Assembly: GCA_963848195.1 (NCBI GenBank)
Contig: CAWKCY010000001.1
Location: forward strand, 62,001-126,000
Direction of reading: 5' to 3'
Origin: CAVQBP01 sp963848195
GTDB lineage: Bacteria; Bacteroidota; Ignavibacteria; Ignavibacteriales; Ignavibacteriaceae
Length of the DNA stretch: 64,000 bases
Shown: piece after piece, positions 43,285 to 52,523 of the stretch
How positions within the stretch are numbered: the stretch's first letter is position 1
Layout: each line of letters opens with the position of its first letter
Translations under genes and position numbers: made by a program
The notes under the pieces: generated by a model
Told to the model about the DNA's origin: nothing
The model's input: only the letters and a program-made list of their open reading frames with translations
The model's database searches: none

Positions 43285-46200
43285 TTGAATAATAGTAATG
43301 GTAGAATTTCTTTCGGTAAGATTTCCTCGATTATAGCTCCACCCGATCTTTTAAGTATCCAGACGGATTCCTTTGAAGATTTTGCCCAATTAAAAATTTT
43401 ACCGGGCAGGAGGGATAATAAAGGTCTGCAGAATGTATTCACTTCTAATTTCCCTATTTTTGATAATAAGGAAAACTACAGACTCGATTTTATTGAATAT
43501 AATATTGAGAAACCAAGGTATTCTGTTGATGAATGCCTCGAAAGAGGTCTAACTTTTTCCGCTCCTTTGAAAGGTAAACTTCGTTTATCAACTAAAGATC
43601 CGGAAACACAGGAATTTGTTAATAGTGTTGAGCAGGAAGTTTATTTGGGAAATCTTCCTTTTATGACTGTAAAAGGAACATTCATAATCAATGGTGCAGA
43701 AAGAGTTGTTGTTTCTCAATTGCACAGATCTCCAGGTGTTGCATTTTCTCAAACTGTACATCCTAACGGTACTCCAATTTATTCTGCGAGGATAATCCCT
43801 TTAAGAGGTTCATGGGTTGAATTTGCAACAGATATTAATTATGTGATGTATGTATATATAGATAGGAGGAAAAAATTTCCCTCTACAACTTTATTGCGTG
43901 CTTTAGGTTATGAATCCGATGAAGAAATATTAAACTTATTCAATCTTGTTGAAGAAGTCCAAATAAATAAAGTAAAAATTGAAGAATATGTTGGCAGAAC
44001 AATTGCCAGCGATGTCTTCGATATGTCTACTGGCGAAATCTTCCTCACAAAAGATAGTGTAATGGTTGAAGATGATATAGAGCGGTTAAAAGAAGCTGAA
44101 GTAACAACATTAAAATTTATTAGCTCAAATACTTCACCGGATCAAGACCTAATAGTAAATACTTTAAGAAAAGATTCATCGCATACAAGGGAAGAAGCTC
44201 TATATGCAATTTATCGCCAACTTCGTTCAGGTGAAGCTCCGGATATTGATACTGCTCAGGGATTAATTGATAAGCTGTTCTTTAATGATAAGCGTTATGA
44301 TCTTGGTGACGTCGGCCGCCATAGAATGAATGATAAACTTAAATTGAATATCCCTGAAACAACTACTATTCTGACTATCGAAGATATAATTTCTATTATG
44401 AAATATATCATTAAACTTAGAGCAGGGAATGAACCTGTTGATGATATTGATCATCTAGGAAACAGAAGAATTAGAACTGTCGGTGAGCAATTAGGTCAGC
44501 AGTTTAATATTGGTATGGCACGCATGGCTAGAACTATAAAGGAAAGGATGAACATGCGCGATACGGAGAGCTTTACTCCGCAGGATTTGGTTAATGCAAG
44601 AACATTAAGCAGTGTAATTAATGCTTTCTTCGGTACTAATCAGTTATCCCAGTTCATGGATCAAACTAACCCATTAGCTGAAATGACTCATAAAAGAAGA
44701 ATGTCTGCTTTGGGACCTGGTGGTTTAACAAGAGAAAGAGCCGGATTTGAGGTGCGTGATGTGCACTATACCCATTACGGTCGCTTATGCCCGATTGAAA
44801 CACCTGAAGGCCCAAATATCGGACTTATTTCATCACTTACAATATTTGCAAGGGTGAACAGGTATGGATTTTTAGAAACTCCATATAGAAAGGTGGAGAA
44901 AGGTAAAGTTCAGGAGAATATTGACTATTTAACGGCTGAACAGGAAGATCATTTTACAATTGCTCAGGCAAACGCCCCATTAACAGAACAATCTAAGTTT
45001 GTTAATGAAAGAGTTAAATCGAGATATAAAGGTGAGTTTCCAATTGCCCTTCCGGAAAATGTTCAGTATATGGATGTTGCTCCTGCTCAATTAGTAAGTG
45101 CGGCTGCTGCATTAATCCCGTTCCTTGAACATGATGATGCCAATAGAGCATTAATGGGTTCAAACATGCAAAGACAGGCCGTACCTTTGTTAAGACCTGA
45201 AGCTCCTCTCGTTGGAACAGGTATGGAAAAGAAATTAGCTACTGATTCAAGAGCTATCATTGTAGCCGAAGATAATGGCACTGTAGAAAGTGTGGATGCA
45301 AATCATATTATTGTTAAGTATGATATCAATCCAAACAGTATTGATGCTTTAACTTCATTTGACGACGTTAAAAGAGTTACTTATAAACTGACCAAGTTTA
45401 ACGGGACCAACCAGGAAACATGTGTTAATCAACGCCCGATTGTAAAAGATGGTCAAAAAGTTTCCAAAGGAGATGTACTTGCTGACGGTACTTCAACAGA
45501 TGGAGGTGAGCTCGCGCTTGGAAGAAATGTATTAGTTGCATTTATGCCCTGGAGAGGATATAACTTCGAAGATGCAATTGTTATAAGCGAAAGAGTGGTT
45601 AGCGAAGATATCTATACCTCCATTCATATTGAAGAATTTGAACTTCAAGTTCGAGAAACTAAAAGAGGTGAAGAAGAACTCACTAGAGAAATTCCTAATG
45701 TTAGTGAAGAAGCCGTAAAGAACCTTGATGAAAATGGAATCGTTAGAGAAGGTGCCGAAGTAAAAGAAGGTGATATTCTTATAGGTAAGATAACACCAAA
45801 AGGTGAAACCGATCCAACTCCCGAAGAAAAATTATTACGGGCTATTTTTGGTGATAAAGCGGGTGATGTTAAAGATGCATCTTTAAAAGCACCTCCCGGA
45901 TTAAAAGGTACTGTAATAAAAACAAGGTTGTTCAGCAGAAAAAGAAGAGATACCGATTCGAAAAAAGTTGAAAAAAGAATACTGGATGATCTTGAAAACC
46001 ATCATAAACAATCATTAAGTGAGAATTATGATAAGCTTGTTGAAAAGTTGTCAAAATTAGCAGAGGGTCAATCTACAACCGGAATACGGGATCTTGACGG
46101 AAGTATTGTTTTAAGGAATAATACTAATATTAAAGATTCAACCTTCTCTTCAATGGATGATGTAACTAAACTGGATTATACACTTGATTGGTTTGAATCA

Positions 46201-47049
46201 AAAAAATTAAATAATCATATAACTACATTATATAAAAATTATTTTGATACACTCTCTGATCTCGAAGAAGACTATAAGAGAGAGAAAATAAAAATTACTA
46301 GCGGCGATGAACTCCCTCCGGGAATTGTTAAACTGGCTAAAGTGTACGTTGCTAAAAAACGTAAACTTTCCGTTGGAGATAAAATGGCAGGAAGGCACGG
46401 CAACAAAGGCGTAGTCGCAAAAATAGTTCCTATGGAAGATATGCCTCACCTGGTAGATGGTACACCTGTTGATATAGTCTTAAATCCGCTTGGAGTACCT
46501 TCCAGAATGAATCTCGGTCAGCTCTATGAGACAGCACTTGGCTGGGCAGGTAAAAAATTAGGTGTTAAATTTGCTACTCCTATTTTTGACGGAGCAAAAA
46601 TGGAAGATGTTGATAATTGGCTCGAGAAAGCCGGATTGGAAAGAGGAAGTAAAACTGAACTTTATGATGGACGATCCGGCGAAAAGTTCCATCAGAAAGT
46701 TACATGCGGTTATATTTATATGCTTAAACTAAGCCATCTTGTTGATGATAAAATACATGCAAGGTCCATTGGGCCATATTCACTAATTACGCAACAGCCC
46801 CTTGGCGGTAAAGCTCAATTCGGCGGACAAAGATTCGGTGAAATGGAAGTTTGGGCCCTTGAAGGTTATGGTGCTTCACATATTCTTCAAGAAATTCTTA
46901 CGGTTAAAAGTGACGATGTAGCCGGTAGAGCCAAAGTTTATGAAGCAATTGTTAAGGGTGAAAACTTACAGGAACCTAATATTCCTGAATCGTTCAATGT
47001 GTTAATTAAAGAACTTCAAGGATTGGGTCTTGATATTAAAATTAATTAA
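43285..47049 (+). CDS. rpoB: RNA polymerase subunit beta
   Basis: Catalytic beta subunit. Signature blocks: PLKGKLRLSTKDPETQEF, GTFIINGAERVVVSQLHRSP, the rifampicin region (FFGTNQLSQFMDQTNPLAE, then THKRRMSALGPGGL) and the C-terminal KLSVGDKMAGRHGNKGVVAK. An ATG at 43261 exists, but TTG at 43285 with GGAGG six bases before it is a better start (MNNSNGRISFGKIS). Confidence 0.97.
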   Translation: MNNSNGRISFGKISSIIAPPDLLSIQTDSFEDFAQLKILPGRRDNKGLQNVFTSNFPIFDNKENYRLDFIEYNIEKPRYSVDECLERGLTFSAPLKGKLRLSTKDPETQEFVNSVEQEVYLGNLPFMTVKGTFIINGAERVVVSQLHRSPGVAFSQTVHPNGTPIYSARIIPLRGSWVEFATDINYVMYVYIDRRKKFPSTTLLRALGYESDEEILNLFNLVEEVQINKVKIEEYVGRTIASDVFDMSTGEIFLTKDSVMVEDDIERLKEAEVTTLKFISSNTSPDQDLIVNTLRKDSSHTREEALYAIYRQLRSGEAPDIDTAQGLIDKLFFNDKRYDLGDVGRHRMNDKLKLNIPETTTILTIEDIISIMKYIIKLRAGNEPVDDIDHLGNRRIRTVGEQLGQQFNIGMARMARTIKERMNMRDTESFTPQDLVNARTLSSVINAFFGTNQLSQFMDQTNPLAEMTHKRRMSALGPGGLTRERAGFEVRDVHYTHYGRLCPIETPEGPNIGLISSLTIFARVNRYGFLETPYRKVEKGKVQENIDYLTAEQEDHFTIAQANAPLTEQSKFVNERVKSRYKGEFPIALPENVQYMDVAPAQLVSAAAALIPFLEHDDANRALMGSNMQRQAVPLLRPEAPLVGTGMEKKLATDSRAIIVAEDNGTVESVDANHIIVKYDINPNSIDALTSFDDVKRVTYKLTKFNGTNQETCVNQRPIVKDGQKVSKGDVLADGTSTDGGELALGRNVLVAFMPWRGYNFEDAIVISERVVSEDIYTSIHIEEFELQVRETKRGEEELTREIPNVSEEAVKNLDENGIVREGAEVKEGDILIGKITPKGETDPTPEEKLLRAIFGDKAGDVKDASLKAPPGLKGTVIKTRLFSRKRRDTDSKKVEKRILDDLENHHKQSLSENYDKLVEKLSKLAEGQSTTGIRDLDGSIVLRNNTNIKDSTFSSMDDVTKLDYTLDWFESKKLNNHITTLYKNYFDTLSDLEEDYKREKIKITSGDELPPGIVKLAKVYVAKKRKLSVGDKMAGRHGNKGVVAKIVPMEDMPHLVDGTPVDIVLNPLGVPSRMNLGQLYETALGWAGKKLGVKFATPIFDGAKMEDVDNWLEKAGLERGSKTELYDGRSGEKFHQKVTCGYIYMLKLSHLVDDKIHARSIGPYSLITQQPLGGKAQFGGQRFGEMEVWALEGYGASHILQEILTVKSDDVAGRAKVYEAIVKGENLQEPNIPESFNVLIKELQGLGLDIKIN

Positions 47050-47116
47050 TCATTTTGGACATGTCTGCCTTTTAATGGGCAGTATTATTTCACTTAGAAA
47101 TTAGGAGATAAAAATT

Positions 47117-50100
47117 ATGCCTTACAGAGTTCAAGAAAATGCAATGCGTGACATTACCAGTATAACCATTGGTCTTGCTAGCCCAGATGATATTTTGTCC
47201 AGATCTTATGGAGAAGTTACTAAACCTGAAACAATTAACTATAGATCTTTCCGTCCCGAAAAAGACGGACTGTTCTGTGAAAAGATATTCGGTCCAACAC
47301 GTGACTGGGAATGTTTTTGTGGAAAATATAAAAGAATAAGATATAAAGGTATTATTTGCGATAGGTGCGGAGTTGAGGTAACTCAAAAAAGTGTACGCCG
47401 TGAACGAATGGGGCATATTGGTCTTGCCGTTCCGGTAGCTCATATATGGTTCTTTAGAGCTCAACCTTCGAAAATCGGGAATATAATAGGACTTAGCCTG
47501 AAAGAACTTGAAAAAATTATTTATTATGAATCTTATGTTGTTCTTAATCCCGGACCTACAGGTTTGCATCGGTTAGATTTGATCTCAGAAGACCAGTATT
47601 TTGAAGTAATAAATTCAATACCTGAAGGAAATGAAAAACTAGACGAAGATGATCCCAATAAATTTGTTGCTAAAATCGGTGGTGATGCTGTAAAGGATAT
47701 ACTTAAACATACGGATGTTGAAAAGCTTTCTAAAGATTTGAGAAGTCAATTAAAAGAGGAAACATCCCAGCAGAAAAAAGCCGAGTTGCTTAAAAGATTA
47801 AGAGTACTTGAAGCGTTTAAAGAAGAAGAAAACAAAATTCCCAATAAACCTGAGTGGATGGTATTAAATTATATCCCTGTTATTCCACCTGAATTAAGGC
47901 CTTTAGTCCCTCTTGAAGGAGGAAGGTTTGCTACAAGTGATCTTAATGATCTGTATAGAAGAGTTATTATTAGAAATAATCGTCTTAAAAGGCTAATCGA
48001 TATTAAAGCTCCTGAAGTTATTCTTCGTAATGAAAAAAGAATGCTTCAGGAATCTGTTGATGCATTATTTGATAATTCAAGACGTGGCAGTGCGGTCAGG
48101 AGTGATAATAATAGGCCTTTAAAATCTTTAAGTGATATGCTTAAGGGAAAACAAGGGCGGTTCCGTCAGAATTTACTTGGTAAAAGAGTTGATTATTCCG
48201 GCCGTTCTGTTATTGTAGTTGGCCCTGAATTAAAGCTGCATCAATGCGGTTTGCCTAAAGATATGGCTGTTGAATTATTTAAACCCTTTATTATCAGAAA
48301 ACTTATTGATAGAGGACATAACAAAACTGTTAAAAGTGCTAGAAAAGTTGTTGACAGAAAAGATCCTATAATATGGGATATTCTTGCTAAAATTATCGAG
48401 GGTCATCCGATTCTATTAAACCGTGCTCCAACGCTTCATCGTCTTGGGATTCAAGCTTTTCAGCCAATATTAATAGATGGTCGCGCTATCCAGCTTCATC
48501 CTATGGTTTGTACAGCTTTTAATGCTGACTTTGACGGCGACCAGATGGCTGTTCATGTTCCCCTTTCGTATGAAGCACAGCTTGAAGCAGCATTGTTAAT
48601 GCTGAGCAGCCATAATATTCTTTCACCTCAAAATGGAAGTCCAATTGTTGTCCCGACTCAGGATATTGTTTTAGGATGCTATTATCTAACAAAACTGAGG
48701 GAAGGAGAAAAAGGGGAAGGTATGCAATTTGGCTCAAGTGATGAAGTTCTTATAGCCTATAATTCCAGAGTAGTTGGTTTGCATGCAAAGATTAAGGTGA
48801 AGGTGAATGGTGAAATGATTGAAACTACAGTCGGGCGTGTTATATTCAATCAGATTGTTCCAAAGGAAATGGGCTTTTTTAATCAGCTTCTCATTAAGAA
48901 AACTTTTGGTGGTTTTATTGGTCAGATGTTTTTAAAGATGGGTAATAAAGTCACAGCGAAATTCTTAGATGACTTAAAAGATATAGGCTTTAGATATTCC
49001 ACAGCAGGAGGTTTATCGGTGAGCTATGGTGATATGATTATTCCTGAAGAAAAAGAGAATTTAATTTCTAAGGCTGATAAAAAAGTAGAATCGATACTTA
49101 ATGAACATGAACAAGGTGTAATCACAGATGCCGAAAGATATAATAAAATTATTGATGTTTGGACTCATACAACTAATGATGTTGCACGTGCTTTAATGGA
49201 TAAAATTCGGGGACATAATCAGGGATTTAATTCATTACATATGATGGTTGATTCAGGTGCTAGAGGATCTCAGGAGCAGGTTAGACAGCTCGCCGGCATG
49301 AGAGGACTGATGATGAAACCTCAAAAAACTTTATCAGGTCAAGCCGGTGAAATTATTGAAAATCCGATAGTTGCTAATTTCAAAGAAGGCCTTTCCGTAT
49401 TAGAGTATTTCATTTCTACACATGGTGCAAGAAAAGGACTTGCAGATACTGCACTTAAAACTGCAGACGCAGGCTATTTAACCAGAAGATTAGTTGACGT
49501 AGCTCAAGATGTTATAATTTCTGAGATTGACTGCGGAACTATTCTGGGAATCGAAATAACTGCTCTTAAAGATGTTGAACAGGAAAGAGAACCTTTGGGC
49601 GAACGAATCACTGGCCGTGTTGCTCAAGAAGATGTTTATGATCTGAGAACAGATGAATTAATTATTTCAGCTGGTGAAATGATCACTGAAGAAATCGCAG
49701 ATAAGATTGAAGATTCGAGCATAGATTCAGTCTATATTAGAACAGTTCTGACTTGTGAATCGAAAAGAGGAGTTTGTGCAAAATGTTACGGCAGAAATCT
49801 TACAAACGGCAAGCTTGTTGAAATCGGCGAATCTGTAGGAATTATTGCAGCACAGTCAATCGGCGAACCCGGTACACAGTTGACTTTAAGAACTTTCCAT
49901 CTTGGCGGTACTTCTTCAAGGATTGCTAGCCAGTCTCAGGTTGAAGCTACTACTGAAGGTATCATAAAATTTGAAAGAATAAGATATGTCGAAAAATCTG
50001 ATTTTCTTGGGACTGTTAAAGTTGTTACTGGAAGAAGGGGATCTATCGGAATTTATGATGATAATAACCGTCAAATGAAGAAGTACGATGTACCTTATGG

Positions 50101-51349
50101 TGCCGAATTAGTTGTTAACGATGGTCAGAAAGTTAAAAAACGTCAACCATTATATAATCATGATCCTTATAATTCCGTAATTCTATCTGATATAGCCGGT
50201 CGTGTAAAATTTGTTGATTTAATTGATACTGCGACACTTCAGCAGGTAACTGATGAACAAACAGGTCACGTTCAGAAAGTTGTTATTGAATCGAAGGATA
50301 AAACCTTAACTCCAAGTATTTCAATTGAAGCTGATGATGGAACGAAGAAATCTTTTAATATTCCGACGAGAGCATATCTTTCAGTAGAAGAAGGAGAAAC
50401 AATTGTTCCCGGAACTATCCTTGCAAAAATTTCCAAGCAAGCAACAAAAAGTCGTGATATTACCGGCGGATTACCTAGGGTAACGGAACTTTTTGAAGCC
50501 AGAAGCCCTCAGGAACCAGCTATAGTTTCTGAAATTGAAGGTACGGTTAGATTTGGTGCAAGGAAGAAAGGTTCAAGAGAAATATTAGTATCGGCTCCGG
50601 ATGGTTCTGATGAGAAGAAATATAATGTTCCTTTAGGAAAACATGTTCTCGTTCAGGAAAATGATGAAATTCCCGCGGGTGAAAAAATAACAGATGGACC
50701 TATTAATCCTCATGATATTCTGAAAATTAAAGGAACAAGTGCCGTACAGGAATATCTTGTAAATGAAATTCAAGACGTTTATAGATTACAGGGTGTTAAA
50801 ATTAATGATAAACACATAGAAGTAATTGTCCGGCAAATGCTTCAGAAAATTAAAATTGTCTCTCCCGGTGATACCAGATTTCTTGAAGAAGATATCGTTG
50901 GCAGGAATGAATTTATTGAGGAAAACGAAAAAACTTCTTCAATGGTATATATTGATGATAAGGGTGACTCACGATATAAAGATGGTCAGCTTATTCTGAA
51001 GAACAAAGTTAGAGAGATTAATTCGGATCTATCAAGGAAAGACAAAAAGCAGCTTATTACCAGGGATGCTTTTGCAGCCACATTCGAACATATACTTTTA
51101 GGTATTACTCAAGCTGCTCTTTCTACTGAAAGCTTTATCTCTGCAGCATCATTCCAGGAAACTACTAAAGTTCTGGCAAATGCTGCAACTGAAGCAAAGG
51201 TTGATTACCTGCTTGGGTTAAAAGAAAATGTCGTAATGGGTCATTTAATTCCAGCCGGAACAGGATTGAAGAAATATAGAAATATTATTTTGAAGGCTGA
51301 AGAAGTTCCTGCTGAAGTAGAACCGAAGGAAGAAGTTCAGGCACAATAA
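47117..51349 (+). CDS. rpoC: RNA polymerase subunit beta'
   Basis: Catalytic beta' subunit of 1410 residues. The N-terminal zinc ribbon CFCGKYKRIRYKGIICDRCG, the catalytic NADFDGDQMAVH, a second zinc site (CESKRGVCAKCYG) and GIIAAQSIGEPGTQLTLRTF are all present. The C-terminal tail is acidic (EEVPAEVEPKEEVQAQ). TTAGGAG precedes ATG. A terminator follows. Confidence 0.98.
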   Translation: MPYRVQENAMRDITSITIGLASPDDILSRSYGEVTKPETINYRSFRPEKDGLFCEKIFGPTRDWECFCGKYKRIRYKGIICDRCGVEVTQKSVRRERMGHIGLAVPVAHIWFFRAQPSKIGNIIGLSLKELEKIIYYESYVVLNPGPTGLHRLDLISEDQYFEVINSIPEGNEKLDEDDPNKFVAKIGGDAVKDILKHTDVEKLSKDLRSQLKEETSQQKKAELLKRLRVLEAFKEEENKIPNKPEWMVLNYIPVIPPELRPLVPLEGGRFATSDLNDLYRRVIIRNNRLKRLIDIKAPEVILRNEKRMLQESVDALFDNSRRGSAVRSDNNRPLKSLSDMLKGKQGRFRQNLLGKRVDYSGRSVIVVGPELKLHQCGLPKDMAVELFKPFIIRKLIDRGHNKTVKSARKVVDRKDPIIWDILAKIIEGHPILLNRAPTLHRLGIQAFQPILIDGRAIQLHPMVCTAFNADFDGDQMAVHVPLSYEAQLEAALLMLSSHNILSPQNGSPIVVPTQDIVLGCYYLTKLREGEKGEGMQFGSSDEVLIAYNSRVVGLHAKIKVKVNGEMIETTVGRVIFNQIVPKEMGFFNQLLIKKTFGGFIGQMFLKMGNKVTAKFLDDLKDIGFRYSTAGGLSVSYGDMIIPEEKENLISKADKKVESILNEHEQGVITDAERYNKIIDVWTHTTNDVARALMDKIRGHNQGFNSLHMMVDSGARGSQEQVRQLAGMRGLMMKPQKTLSGQAGEIIENPIVANFKEGLSVLEYFISTHGARKGLADTALKTADAGYLTRRLVDVAQDVIISEIDCGTILGIEITALKDVEQEREPLGERITGRVAQEDVYDLRTDELIISAGEMITEEIADKIEDSSIDSVYIRTVLTCESKRGVCAKCYGRNLTNGKLVEIGESVGIIAAQSIGEPGTQLTLRTFHLGGTSSRIASQSQVEATTEGIIKFERIRYVEKSDFLGTVKVVTGRRGSIGIYDDNNRQMKKYDVPYGAELVVNDGQKVKKRQPLYNHDPYNSVILSDIAGRVKFVDLIDTATLQQVTDEQTGHVQKVVIESKDKTLTPSISIEADDGTKKSFNIPTRAYLSVEEGETIVPGTILAKISKQATKSRDITGGLPRVTELFEARSPQEPAIVSEIEGTVRFGARKKGSREILVSAPDGSDEKKYNVPLGKHVLVQENDEIPAGEKITDGPINPHDILKIKGTSAVQEYLVNEIQDVYRLQGVKINDKHIEVIVRQMLQKIKIVSPGDTRFLEEDIVGRNEFIEENEKTSSMVYIDDKGDSRYKDGQLILKNKVREINSDLSRKDKKQLITRDAFAATFEHILLGITQAALSTESFISAASFQETTKVLANAATEAKVDYLLGLKENVVMGHLIPAGTGLKKYRNIILKAEEVPAEVEPKEEVQAQ

Positions 51350-51364
51350 ATTAATTATATTTAT

Positions 51365-51400
51365 AAATCCGGTTTTTTGTAGAAAACCGGATTTTTTATA
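51365..51400 (+). terminator. Terminator after rpoC
   Basis: AAATCCGGTTTT pairs with AAAACCGGATTT around a six-base loop (TTGTAG), then TTTATA. It lies 16 bases after the rpoC stop and separates the rpl-rpo operon from the str operon. Confidence 0.9.
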
Positions 51401-51556
51401 TTAAAAATAATAGATATTCTATAATTTTTTGGAATTATTTTTAATATAATACATCGATTATGATTTTTGTTACCGCTAACATGCAGTATGCTATGCTTTT
51501 TTTAACTCTTATATATATTGGAAAAGCGGGAAGAGTTAAAATAATATTTAGTTTTC

Positions 51557-51585
51557 TTGACAAATTTTATACTTAATCCTATATT
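51557..51585 (+). promoter_or_regulatory. Consensus sigma70-like promoter for the str operon
   Basis: TTGACA, exactly 17 bases, and TATATT. It lies about 44 bases before the rpsL start and after the rpoC terminator, so it should start the rpsL-rpsG-fusA-tuf transcript. A near-consensus match. Confidence 0.75.
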
Positions 51586-51628
51586 TAAAGTCTGAAATTT
51601 TTTTGAATTTATGATCTAAGGAGATTTT

Positions 51629-52006
51629 GTGCCCACAATAAATCAGTTGGTTAGAAAAGGAAGAACACAGATTTTAGCAAAGAAAAAAGCCCCTGCGCTT
51701 GATGCTTGTCCCCAGAAGAGAGGTGTTTGTACCAGAGTGTATACTACAACTCCTAAAAAGCCGAATTCAGCTTTAAGAAAAGTAGCAAGGGTAAGATTAA
51801 CTAATAGTATGGAAGTTACTGCATATATTCCAGGTGAAGGGCACAATTTACAGGAACACTCTATCGTTTTAATTAGGGGCGGAAGAATAAAAGATCTGCC
51901 CGGAGTTAGGTATCATATTGTAAGAGGTACTTTGGATACCAGCGGTGTAGAAGATCGCAAGCAAGGAAGATCTAAATATGGAGCTAAAAAACCAAAAGTT
52001 AAATAA
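51629..52006 (+). CDS. rpsL: 30S ribosomal protein S12
   Basis: 125 residues beginning at GTG with AAGGAG before it. Decoding-centre protein; the loop KKPNSALRKVARVRLTN and the region LPGVRYHIVRGTLD are conserved. The streptomycin site lysine in TPKKPNSAL is present, so no resistance substitution is seen there. Confidence 0.98.
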   Translation: MPTINQLVRKGRTQILAKKKAPALDACPQKRGVCTRVYTTTPKKPNSALRKVARVRLTNSMEVTAYIPGEGHNLQEHSIVLIRGGRIKDLPGVRYHIVRGTLDTSGVEDRKQGRSKYGAKKPKVK

Positions 52007-52009
52007 TTT

Positions 52010-52477
52010 ATGAGAAAGAAAAGAGCAGAAAAAAAATATCTGAAACCTGATCCCAAATTTAATGACGTTATGGTTTCTAAGTTTATCAATTGTATAATGT
52101 ACGATGGTAAAAAATCAAAAGCACGCCATGTCGTTTATGAAGCTTTTGATCTTATTGAAAATAGAACTCAAAAACCGGGATTGGAGATATTCAAAAAGGC
52201 ATTGGGTAATGTTCAGCCTATTATTGAAGTTAGAAGCCGAAGAGTCGGCGGCGCAACTTATCAGGTACCTACTGAAGTAAGACCTGAAAGAAGGCTTGCA
52301 CTTGCTTTAAGATGGATTAAGAGATATGCCCGAGATCGTAACGATAAATCGATGTCTTTAAAATTAGCTTCGGAATTAATTTCAGCTTCTAACGGAGAGG
52401 GTTCTGCCGTTAAGAAAAAAGAAGATACTCATAAAATGGCTGAAGCGAATAAAGCATTCGCTCATTTTAGGTGGTAA
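52010..52477 (+). CDS. rpsG: 30S ribosomal protein S7
   Basis: 155 residues; 16S head-assembly protein and usual str-operon repressor. Conserved RRVGGATYQVPTEVRPERR and the C-terminal KANKAFAHFRW end are seen. Three bases after rpsL. Confidence 0.98.
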   Translation: MRKKRAEKKYLKPDPKFNDVMVSKFINCIMYDGKKSKARHVVYEAFDLIENRTQKPGLEIFKKALGNVQPIIEVRSRRVGGATYQVPTEVRPERRLALALRWIKRYARDRNDKSMSLKLASELISASNGEGSAVKKKEDTHKMAEANKAFAHFRW

Positions 52478-52523
52478 TATATTTTATTTTGTTTTGAAGA
52501 AATAGAAAGTAGATTGAATAAAA

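Noticed and set aside
47090..47569. 159-codon minus-strand frame at the start of rpoC
   Set aside because: Overlaps the universally conserved N-terminus of rpoC; shadow frame.
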